A stretch of 22,155 bases of DNA from JBOFDK01 sp051656485. GTDB taxonomy: Bacteria > Bacillota > Clostridia > Lachnospirales > Cellulosilyticaceae. The DNA is taken from assembly GCA_051656485.1 (NCBI GenBank), contig JBOGBZ010000052.1, positions 1 to 22,155 of the forward strand, in the 5' to 3' direction. The translations under genes and the position numbers were made by a program. This document shows positions 1-6,785 of this stretch, piece by piece. The notes under the pieces are model-generated. The model was not told where the DNA came from. It ran no database searches and saw only the letters and a list, made by a program, of their open reading frames with translations. Numbering within the stretch: position 1 is the stretch's first letter; the number at the start of each line of letters is the position of its first letter.

Positions 1-2
1 TA

Positions 3-1289
3 TTAGAAGATGTGAAAGGTAAGCTCTACCATTACCGCATCCCAGCCAATGTACCTATCTCTAAAGGTGGCAGAGGCTACTCTTTAGGGCAATTAAAAGA
101 AGGGGAGTGGGTACGACTCCTCGTAAGTCAGAAGATACTTGGCCAAGGTGCCATTGAAGAAAGTATCAAAGAAATCGTGGTAGATCCAGATAGTCGTGGC
201 ATCTCTAACGTTTATCGTGGCGAGCTATTAGATGCCAATAACTATCAGCAGACTTTGGCCATTAAAAATAGCCAAAGCTTAGCGAAGAGTGGGTGGACAC
301 CTTATGAATCTATGCGAAAAGTAAGTGTGAATCCAAGAGAAGTGAGAGCATACTATCTAGGGGCACCAGTATCCTTTGATTACATAGCAAGAACCCTTAG
401 AGGCACGGGGGATTACGTGTACGTAGCAGCAGAGCAGTACATGGGTAAGGAACAAGCCGTGAAGCTGAACTTCCAGCGTAATAAGCAGACGACTTTACCA
501 CCAACCCTTGTGACCTACGCATCGCCTGGGGTGATTCAGCTATTATCAGGCGAACGCATCATGCTAGCAGATGACACCATCCTTGTGAGGGATAACCGTC
601 TCGTGGGTCCGGCAGCAGTAATGGTAGGAGATACCATTCAACCAGTCATCACAGGGGAAAATAAGCTAGCAGTAGGTCGTATACTGGACAATGTACCAAT
701 GGGCACGCTAGAAGTCTTTAGAGGACGTGTGCGAGAGATTAAGGAATCCCATGCTTTTGAAGTGGAGACTTTCTCTATGCTAGAAGATGGAGACTGGTAC
801 TTCCATCCAAGTCCACGAAGCTTTGCTATCGGTCCCGATACCAAGCTTTATACCACAGAGGGTATCAGCACAGATGGTCTTGAGAACTTCCTGACTTATG
901 GCGAATTCTCTAAGGAAAATGAAGTGTACACGGTAATTGCATCCGGAGATAAAGCGCTAACGATTATCGATATGCCTTATACAAAAGAAGCTATCAAGGG
1001 CTATGTATACGATACAAAGGGAGGCGTCAAACTTCGAGATGTATCTATCTATAATAGAAAGAAAGATAGATGGGATACGGCTAAAGGTAAGGAAAAAGCA
1101 GTGCAGTTAGAAGTACAGGCAAATACAGTCGTTGTAAAAGACGGTAAGATCGTCTCATGGCAAGCACTGGAAAAAGGTGACCAGCTTCTCGTCATGATGG
1201 AGAAGTCGTTAGGAAGCTACGTAGAGCCAGAAGGTGAGGGTGATGTAGCACTGATTACAGTGCCAAGTTACATCGTCCTTGTACAATAG
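3..1289 (+). CDS. Beta-rich surface-associated protein of unknown function (5' partial)
   Basis: The reading frame is open to the left edge (codons Leu-Glu-Asp precede the first GTG at 12), so the true start lies outside the window and the GTG is probably internal. About 428 residues are visible. I do not recognise a named family. The sequence is rich in short beta-strand-like stretches and contains loosely repeated modules with the pattern 'G-x-V ... N-T-x-V-x-x-G-x ... L-x-x-G-D-x-L-x-V', clearest near residues 235-290 and 330-400 (counted from the GTG). This suggests tandem small beta-barrel modules. No membrane segment or SLH motif is visible in this part, and a signal peptide would lie upstream. 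It is followed after 12 bases by the SLH protein at 1302 and probably shares its transcript, so an extracellular or wall role is inferred from context only. Confidence 0.75.
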   Translation, partial: LEDVKGKLYHYRIPANVPISKGGRGYSLGQLKEGEWVRLLVSQKILGQGAIEESIKEIVVDPDSRGISNVYRGELLDANNYQQTLAIKNSQSLAKSGWTPYESMRKVSVNPREVRAYYLGAPVSFDYIARTLRGTGDYVYVAAEQYMGKEQAVKLNFQRNKQTTLPPTLVTYASPGVIQLLSGERIMLADDTILVRDNRLVGPAAVMVGDTIQPVITGENKLAVGRILDNVPMGTLEVFRGRVREIKESHAFEVETFSMLEDGDWYFHPSPRSFAIGPDTKLYTTEGISTDGLENFLTYGEFSKENEVYTVIASGDKALTIIDMPYTKEAIKGYVYDTKGGVKLRDVSIYNRKKDRWDTAKGKEKAVQLEVQANTVVVKDGKIVSWQALEKGDQLLVMMEKSLGSYVEPEGEGDVALITVPSYIVLVQ

Positions 1290-1301
1290 AGGAGGCAAGC
1301 T

Positions 1302-2816
1302 ATGAAAAAGAGAAAAAGAATACTTGTGGTATTGGCAGCACTCATGGCTGCCACACCTCTGTATGCTTATGAAGGTGAGATGGGCTACTTTGGAGGAATC
1401 ACCCCAGGGTATAAACTCCCTACCACCACAGCACTCGCACAGGAAAAAGCGAAAAAGCCATCCAAAGTGGTGCTTCCTTATAAGGAAACAGTGTACCTTA
1501 CAGGAAAACCTGTGACAGTAGAAGGAACTATGGAATTCCGTCCACAAGTAGTGGATAAGACAAAGCCAGTAGGCACCTATACAGAAAACTATGTCATGAA
1601 AGCTGAAGATAAAGGCACACAGAGTAAACTTACCCGTACCCTTACCCTAGATACACAGTATGTATACGACCCAGTGGCAAGGCAAACTACTAAGACTTCA
1701 GAAGTTAAGAAGTGGACAGAGCTCATCAGCATCGGTGGGACGACCTACCAACTAGACTTCCGTAATTCGGAATTCTCCAAGAGTATGTTAGAAGACCACA
1801 CACCAGGAGTGACCTATTACCGAGGCGACCTCGCCTACGCAGCAGTATACAACAACGTGACGGCAGGAGGCGGAGCTCAGGCTACTGTTTCAGTGAGTGG
1901 ACCAATCTACGGCTATGACCATGCGTATGCAAAGACAGAGACTCAGAAGCGTACCATCACCATCGAAGATGGAACCAATAACTACTTTATAGAAGAAATG
2001 CCTACCTTTACCACGTACAAAGAACTTCAGTACGGTGCCAATGAACCATGGGCCATTAGTTTTGGTGGTAACTATAAAGAAGTGCTAAGGGGAGATGGGA
2101 CAGTGATGTACAATGTCCAAGTAGGACACCCAGGTCTGTATGATAACGAAAAGATAGGGACAGTGGGCATTGCGGATACACCAAGTATCGAGCAACTACG
2201 TGCAGTAGAGCTGAGCCACATGAAAGGTCACCCGGCAGAAAGTGACATCCGTAAGATGTATGCACTGCAAATCTTCACTGGAGATCCTACCAAGATGTCA
2301 CCAAACCAAGTAGTGACCAGAGGGCAGTACATCGAAATGCTGGTACGTGCCTTAAAGCTCCCACTACCAGAAGTAGAGAAAAAGAAGACAGTAAGCAGCA
2401 AGAAAGATGAGGTAGAGATCATTGTCTTTACCGATATCAAGAAAGATGACCCACTTTATCCTTATGCACTAGCAGCATACAATGCAGGGCTCATCGGCAA
2501 TGGTCGTGTGAATCCTGGTACTTACCTCACCAGAGAAGAAATGCTCGCTATGAACGTACGTGCCATAGGACTTGAAAGACTAGGTATCGCTACAAGTGGT
2601 ATGGTGACACCGTTCCTAGATGATAACCTCATCTCAGATTGGGCGAAGTCACCAGTCTACGCAGCAAGTCGCATCGGCCTCGTAGATACGACCAATGGCT
2701 ATCTACTACCACAACGCAAAGTGACTCAGGCAGAAGCAGCAGCGTTTATGAATAGGCTACTAGAGTATCTGCGCTATGAGTTGCAGAAGGACTACCAAGT
2801 AGTTGCACTGAATTAA
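1302..2816 (+). CDS. Secreted protein with three C-terminal SLH domains
   Basis: A 504-residue protein with a signal peptide (MKKRKRILVVLAALMAATPLYA, then YEG). The middle (about 40-300) is beta-rich and unassigned. Three S-layer homology motifs follow: about 313-352 (containing VTRGQYIEMLVRAL), 375-425 (FTDI, YALAAYNAGLIGNG, LTREEMLAM) and 437-491 (FLDD, WAKSPVYAASRIGLV, VTQAEAAAFMNRLL). SLH triplets bind secondary cell-wall polymers, so the protein is expected to be non-covalently held on the wall with the middle region exposed. The start is supported by AGGAGG at 1290-1295, six bases before the ATG. It is the second gene of an operon with the truncated gene upstream and ends just before a strong terminator. 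The function of the middle domain is unknown. Confidence 0.88.
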   Translation: MKKRKRILVVLAALMAATPLYAYEGEMGYFGGITPGYKLPTTTALAQEKAKKPSKVVLPYKETVYLTGKPVTVEGTMEFRPQVVDKTKPVGTYTENYVMKAEDKGTQSKLTRTLTLDTQYVYDPVARQTTKTSEVKKWTELISIGGTTYQLDFRNSEFSKSMLEDHTPGVTYYRGDLAYAAVYNNVTAGGGAQATVSVSGPIYGYDHAYAKTETQKRTITIEDGTNNYFIEEMPTFTTYKELQYGANEPWAISFGGNYKEVLRGDGTVMYNVQVGHPGLYDNEKIGTVGIADTPSIEQLRAVELSHMKGHPAESDIRKMYALQIFTGDPTKMSPNQVVTRGQYIEMLVRALKLPLPEVEKKKTVSSKKDEVEIIVFTDIKKDDPLYPYALAAYNAGLIGNGRVNPGTYLTREEMLAMNVRAIGLERLGIATSGMVTPFLDDNLISDWAKSPVYAASRIGLVDTTNGYLLPQRKVTQAEAAAFMNRLLEYLRYELQKDYQVVALN

Positions 2817-2824
2817 ATACATCC

Positions 2825-2877
2825 AAAAGACTAGCAAAAGACAAATGCGTAAGCACTGTCAGTTGCTAGTCTTTTAT
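2825..2877 (+). terminator. Rho-independent terminator after the SLH operon
   Basis: A perfect 13-bp stem pairs AAAAGACTAGCAA (2825-2837) with TTGCTAGTCTTTT (2863-2875). The 25-base loop holds a small nested TGC/GCA hairpin (2846-2855). The stem's own T-run serves as the U-tract. It lies 8 bases after the SLH gene's stop codon. Confidence 0.88.
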
Positions 2878-3074
2878 TATATATGGGAAAATAATACTAT
2901 ATAAACTAGAGATTAAAATATTAACTAAATGTTACAAAACGTCAAATAAAATACAGGAAAAATAATCCAAAACCATTTTATGCAAACCAACTAAAGCCCT
3001 TGGAGTAGCTAGAATTTATATGAAATGGTTAAAAATGGTTAAGTTACACTAATATTACAAAACACAAAATACTA
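2878..3074. other. AT-rich intergenic region, no gene seen
   Basis: I see no gene in this AT-rich stretch between the SLH operon terminator and the S-layer promoter. It contains an AACCATTT element (2971-2979 region) whose complement AAATGGTT occurs twice near 3023-3040, and two copies of TTACAAAAC (2932-2940 and 3055-3063). These could be protein-binding sites or chance in AT-rich DNA. Confidence 0.5.
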
Positions 3075-3104
3075 TTGATATTACAATGTTTCTTAGGGTA
3101 TACT
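3075..3104 (+). promoter_or_regulatory. Promoter of the first S-layer-like gene
   Basis: A TTGATA -35 (3075-3080) and TATACT -10 (3099-3104) are separated by 18 bases. Transcription would begin near 3111, giving a 5' leader of about 134 bases before the ATG at 3245. Long leaders are usual for highly expressed S-layer genes. The same two hexamers recur in the promoter at 5455-5483. Confidence 0.65.
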
Positions 3105-3122
3105 CCTATCTGTAAGCAACAA

Positions 3123-3207
3123 ACGCCAAAACGTGAAAACTTATTTTTACATACACACAAATATATTAAATAAGTATTACAAAACATTACATGACACGTA
3201 ATGGCGT
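3123..3207 (+). promoter_or_regulatory. Putative folded 5' leader of the S-layer-like mRNA
   Basis: Within the predicted leader, ACGCCAAAACGTG (3123-3135) can pair with CACGTAATGGCGT (3195-3207): 11 of 13 positions pair, with a central 2x2 A/A internal loop. It encloses a 59-base AU-rich loop and ends about 20 bases before the ribosome site (AAGGGAGG, 3229-3236). This may stabilise the message. It is inferred from sequence complementarity only. Confidence 0.4.
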
Positions 3208-3244
3208 CGGACAACATGAAAACAACCTAAGGGAGGCAACAAAA

Positions 3245-5347
3245 ATGAAATTAAGACAAAAATTAGCTATGGTATTAGCAGCAGCTATGCTTGTAACAGC
3301 AGTACCAGTAACAACAATGGCGGCTTCAACAAATAGCTTCAACAAAACAATCTCAATCGTAAAAGACTCAGTTCTTGATACAACAACAAATCTTACATTA
3401 GACTTCGCAATCGACAAAATCGATGCAAATGCAACAGCAGCGGATCGTACATTCTTCGTAAATGTAACAGATTTCGAATTTGATGCAGATTTATATACAG
3501 CAGCAAATACACCAGGTGTACAAGTTACTATCTTAAAAAATGGTAAGCAAGCTAAGGTTGTAATTGATGCAGATGCAGCAATTACAGCAAACAACAAAGT
3601 ATCATTCCCAGTATTCGGTCAAGTAAAAGGTGAAATGCCAACACTTGCTGTAGATGGTTATGATTCATTAGTAAACTCAGGTGAGTACATCATCGGTTCA
3701 GGTGAGTCTGTAACAGACAAAGCACTTAAAGTAGTAGCTGGTGACCAAGGTAAAATTTCAATCGAAGGTTACGGCGAAATCGGAACAATCGTTATCCAAG
3801 AAGTAGTAGCTGGTTCTTCAAAAGAGCAAGTAATTAAAGTTGAATTACCAAGAAAATCAGATGTAATCTTCGCTGATACACAAGAAGTTACAGCTACAGG
3901 AGACAGAGGTCTTGCTGGATTACTTGAAGGTAATGCAACAGCAGTAGTAGCTGAAGATGGAAGATCTATGGAAATTACATTACCAGCACACAAAGCAGGT
4001 GCTACAAGAGGTTCTGTAGAACTTACAGGTATCAAAGTAGAGCCAAAAGACCCAAGAAAAGACTGTGCTGAAGGTGCAGTTGATGTAACAGTAAAAGGTG
4101 ATAAAGTTGCTGATACGACTATTACAGTAGGTCAAATCATGGCAAGTGGTATCGCTATCAAAACAACAAAAGACTTCGCTTTAGAAGCTGGTAGAGCGAC
4201 AAAAGAATTAGAAATCGAAATCAAAGAAAACTCTATCGATACACTTTCAGGAAGAAACTTATATGTAAATATCGAAGGTGCTAAATTTGTAGCAACTGAA
4301 GGTCTTACAATCACAGAAGATGGTGAATTAGTAATCAAGCCATCTACAAATGATAATGCACTTGATACTGTAAAAGTAAAAGTGAATGTTCACGCTGATG
4401 CAAACACAGAAGGTGAAATCAAATTAACAGTTGAAGGTAGAGATTTAGAAGAAAAGCAAGAGCATGTAGCTGGTAAAGTTACAAAACCTTTCACAGTAGA
4501 TGCTAAAGGCATGACTGTAAAAGTAGGTCTTGCTGGACAAATCGACAAAGACTCTAACATCGTAATTACAGAAGCAGAAGCTGGTAAATTCGAAGTAGGT
4601 CAACAAATCGTTCTTGATCTTGGTACTAAGTACAACCTTGATATTACTGCTGCAAAAGTAGAAGTAAAAGGTGGACTTGTATTCAAGCAAGAAATCGATG
4701 AAGAAAACAACAAGCTTGTACTTACAGTAAAAGAAGAATCAGAAAAAGATGAGCCTTCTACAATCACTATCAAAGATATCAAAGTAGATGTAGATAGAAC
4801 AGTTCCAGAAGGTAAACTTGATGCAGTACTTTACGGTACAGCAATCTGTTCTGAGTACGTAGATGTAGCAGGTAAAGATAATGACCATATCGATGGTATC
4901 ACATTAAAAGACTTCGTTGTAATCGGTACAAAAAATACAGAAGACAATGGAAATGATCTTGTAAGTGGAACAGCAGCATTCAAAGCTGGTGAGAAATCAT
5001 TCATGCATAATGAAGAAGAAAAGGCTATGGACGTAGCAGCATACATCTCAGAGAAAAACTACATGATGATTCCAGTAAGATACTTATCAGAAGCATTCGG
5101 TGTAGCGGCAGATAAAATCAAATTTGACCAACCAACAGGAACAGTAACAATGTTCATTGGTGAAAAAGTTGTTCAATTAACAAACGGAAGTAATATCGTA
5201 CTTGTAAACGGTGTGAAAGTACCAATGCAAGAGAAAATGACAATCAAAGACGACCGTGCATTCGCTCCAATGGGTGAAATTGCAAGAGTTCTTGGTGTTG
5301 ATGTAGAGTGGAATAACGAAACAAAAACAGCTACATTCACAAACTAA
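3245..5347 (+). CDS. S-layer-like secreted protein with C-terminal copper-amine-oxidase-N-like domain (paralog 1)
   Basis: A 700-residue protein with a clear signal peptide (MKLRQKLAMVLAAAMLVTAV, cleavage probably after TTMAA). The start at 3245 is chosen because AAGGGAGG lies 8 bases upstream; the in-frame ATG at 3191 has no ribosome site and would bury the signal peptide behind 18 polar residues. The mature body is acidic, Val/Thr/Lys-rich and beta-structured. The last ~105 residues (about 595-700) form a copper-amine-oxidase-N-like domain with the PVRYLSEAFGV and APMGEIARVLGVDVEW signatures; in clostridia this is generally a structural or wall-related module, not an enzyme. It has only two cysteines in the mature chain (274 and 535), both conserved in the paralog at 6786. 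Its own promoter, long leader, terminator and biased codon use (AAA, ACA, GTA, TCA) suggest very high expression. The S-layer role is inferred. Confidence 0.85.
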   Translation: MKLRQKLAMVLAAAMLVTAVPVTTMAASTNSFNKTISIVKDSVLDTTTNLTLDFAIDKIDANATAADRTFFVNVTDFEFDADLYTAANTPGVQVTILKNGKQAKVVIDADAAITANNKVSFPVFGQVKGEMPTLAVDGYDSLVNSGEYIIGSGESVTDKALKVVAGDQGKISIEGYGEIGTIVIQEVVAGSSKEQVIKVELPRKSDVIFADTQEVTATGDRGLAGLLEGNATAVVAEDGRSMEITLPAHKAGATRGSVELTGIKVEPKDPRKDCAEGAVDVTVKGDKVADTTITVGQIMASGIAIKTTKDFALEAGRATKELEIEIKENSIDTLSGRNLYVNIEGAKFVATEGLTITEDGELVIKPSTNDNALDTVKVKVNVHADANTEGEIKLTVEGRDLEEKQEHVAGKVTKPFTVDAKGMTVKVGLAGQIDKDSNIVITEAEAGKFEVGQQIVLDLGTKYNLDITAAKVEVKGGLVFKQEIDEENNKLVLTVKEESEKDEPSTITIKDIKVDVDRTVPEGKLDAVLYGTAICSEYVDVAGKDNDHIDGITLKDFVVIGTKNTEDNGNDLVSGTAAFKAGEKSFMHNEEEKAMDVAAYISEKNYMMIPVRYLSEAFGVAADKIKFDQPTGTVTMFIGEKVVQLTNGSNIVLVNGVKVPMQEKMTIKDDRAFAPMGEIARVLGVDVEWNNETKTATFTN

Positions 5348-5370
5348 TTAAGATAAATAAAAGTATTTAT

Positions 5371-5411
5371 AAAAATGCCTTAGAGGAATTTATTTCTCTA
5401 AGGCATTTTTT
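5371..5411 (+). terminator. Rho-independent terminator after S-layer paralog 1
   Basis: A perfect 15-bp stem (AAAAATGCCTTAGAG at 5371-5385 with CTCTAAGGCATTTTT at 5396-5410) has a 10-base loop and ends in a run of six T. Confidence 0.92.
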
Positions 5412-5454
5412 GTTATGTCAATATTAATCTCATATTACAATTAGGGAACAAAGA

Positions 5455-5483
5455 TTGATATTTGAACGTCTATCAAATATACT
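5455..5483 (+). promoter_or_regulatory. Promoter with embedded inverted repeat upstream of 5528 gene
   Basis: TTGATA (5455-5460) and TATACT (5478-5483) are separated by 17 bases. An inverted repeat, ATATTTGA (5458-5465) / TCAAATAT (5473-5480) with a 7-base centre, starts in the -35 and ends in the -10. A protein bound there would block RNA polymerase, so this is a candidate operator. The start codon at 5528 is about 38 bases past the predicted start of transcription. Confidence 0.65.
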
Positions 5484-5527
5484 AAATTTATGAAAATAAC
5501 TTTAACTTATATAAAAGGAGGCACACA

Positions 5528-6658
5528 ATGAAATTACGTAACAAAAAAATGGTAGCTCTTGTAGTAGCTGGAACAATAGTAGCAAGCACACTCTCATTAG
5601 GTGCTGCACAACTTACAAAAAATGTGCAAGTGAGATACAACAACATTAAGGTACAGGTAGATGAACAATACAAACAACCAAATCTAGAGCCATTCTTTAT
5701 CGGGGATTCAGTATATGTATCACTTCGTGATGCAGGAGAACTTATAGGGGCAAAAGTTGGCTGGCAATCAGTGAATCAGACGGTAACTATCGATACATCG
5801 ACAGTAGGTGGAGGTAATGCTGCAGAGATTCAAAGATTAAAGCAAGAGATTGCCAATAAGAATCTTCAATTATCAGTAGCAAACGAAAAAGTAGCTAAGT
5901 ATGAAAAAGAACTTGGTATCACAGGTGGCAATGGTGGTGGAACGACTACAAAGCCAGACGAAGATAAGATAGATGTAAGAGAAATCCGAAATATGCTTCG
6001 TGATATGTATGAGAATGAATATAGTGTGGCATGGTCTTTTGGGATTACAGGAGATGCAAAAGGATTAGACTTTACACTTCAATTTGACAGTAGCAAAGAT
6101 GAGAGAGATTTCTACCGCATCGATGAAAGTGAACTAGAAGGCTTTGTAGAAGAAATGCTTCTAGAAATCAGAAAAGAGCATAAAGGCATTCCTATCAAAG
6201 GGGTTATCTACGATAAAGAAGAAAAGATAGAAGTGGCAGAATTCGACATCACATCTAAAGGTAAATATAGCTTTGAATTTGTAGAAGCAGAAAGTGGGGA
6301 CTTTACAGATAAAGAACTGAAGGATATGCAGACAGAGTTGAAAGATAAGTACACAAGCTTACCAAGTATCCCAAGTAATAGTTACGACTTTACTTCTGTA
6401 AGAATCAAAGATATCAAGTTAGTAGAGAAGAGCGGAGATCTTGTGTATGAGATTCACACAAGTTTACCAAGCTTTGCTAAGCCAGCATGGAATCTTCTTA
6501 AGGCGGATGACTTAGGCAAATTAGATGTATGGATGGAAGATATCCAGAAAGATATTAAAGAAGATCTTAAAGAAAAAGCAAATGGGTATCTCCTAGATGC
6601 CAATGGTAAGAAAGTAGCACTCTATGATTCAAAACTCAGACTTTATAAGATGGATTAA
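5528..6658 (+). CDS. Secreted protein: copper-amine-oxidase-N-like domain, coiled coil, unknown C-terminal domain
   Basis: A 376-residue protein. A signal peptide (MKLRNKKMVALVVAGTIVAS, cleavage near GAA-Q28) is followed by a copper-amine-oxidase-N-like half domain (about 33-90, with PFFIGDSVYVSLRDAGELIGAK and VTID), a short heptad-rich coiled coil (about 98-129), a Gly/Thr linker (132-141) and an acidic, Lys/Glu-rich alpha/beta C-terminal domain (about 146-376) that I do not recognise. The start is fixed by AAAAGGAGG about 7 bases upstream. It lies between the two S-layer-like paralogs with its own promoter and no clear terminator behind it, so some read-through into the 6786 gene is possible. 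The shared domain type suggests it belongs to the same surface assembly; the function is unknown. Confidence 0.82.
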   Translation: MKLRNKKMVALVVAGTIVASTLSLGAAQLTKNVQVRYNNIKVQVDEQYKQPNLEPFFIGDSVYVSLRDAGELIGAKVGWQSVNQTVTIDTSTVGGGNAAEIQRLKQEIANKNLQLSVANEKVAKYEKELGITGGNGGGTTTKPDEDKIDVREIRNMLRDMYENEYSVAWSFGITGDAKGLDFTLQFDSSKDERDFYRIDESELEGFVEEMLLEIRKEHKGIPIKGVIYDKEEKIEVAEFDITSKGKYSFEFVEAESGDFTDKELKDMQTELKDKYTSLPSIPSNSYDFTSVRIKDIKLVEKSGDLVYEIHTSLPSFAKPAWNLLKADDLGKLDVWMEDIQKDIKEDLKEKANGYLLDANGKKVALYDSKLRLYKMD

Positions 6659-6701
6659 TATTAAATAATATTACAGATAAATTACAAAACTTATTTAATG
6701 A

Positions 6702-6730
6702 TTGACTTTAAAAATGTACGATTATATAAT
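6702..6730 (+). promoter_or_regulatory. Promoter of S-layer paralog 2
   Basis: TTGACT (6702-6707) and TATAAT (6725-6730) are 17 bases apart, close to the housekeeping sigma-factor consensus. The leader would be about 49 bases. A copy of TTACAAAAC lies just upstream (6682-6690), the same 9-mer found three times before paralog 1. Confidence 0.75.
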
Positions 6731-6785
6731 TTAACATGAAATGGAAAGTTATATATTTAAATAAATTAAAAGGGGGACGTTAATA

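Noticed and set aside
3191..3244. Upstream in-frame ATG (3191) as the start of S-layer paralog 1
   Set aside because: It has no ribosome site and would place 18 polar residues before a textbook signal peptide; ATG 3245 has AAGGGAGG at the right distance.
3187..3597. Minus-strand open frame opposite the start of S-layer paralog 1
   Set aside because: It is a compositional shadow of the biased plus-strand gene with no ribosome site and no recognisable product.
6660..6699. ATTAAATAA/TTATTTAAT pair as a terminator after the 5528 gene
   Set aside because: The stem is only A-T pairs with a 22-base loop and no following T-run.
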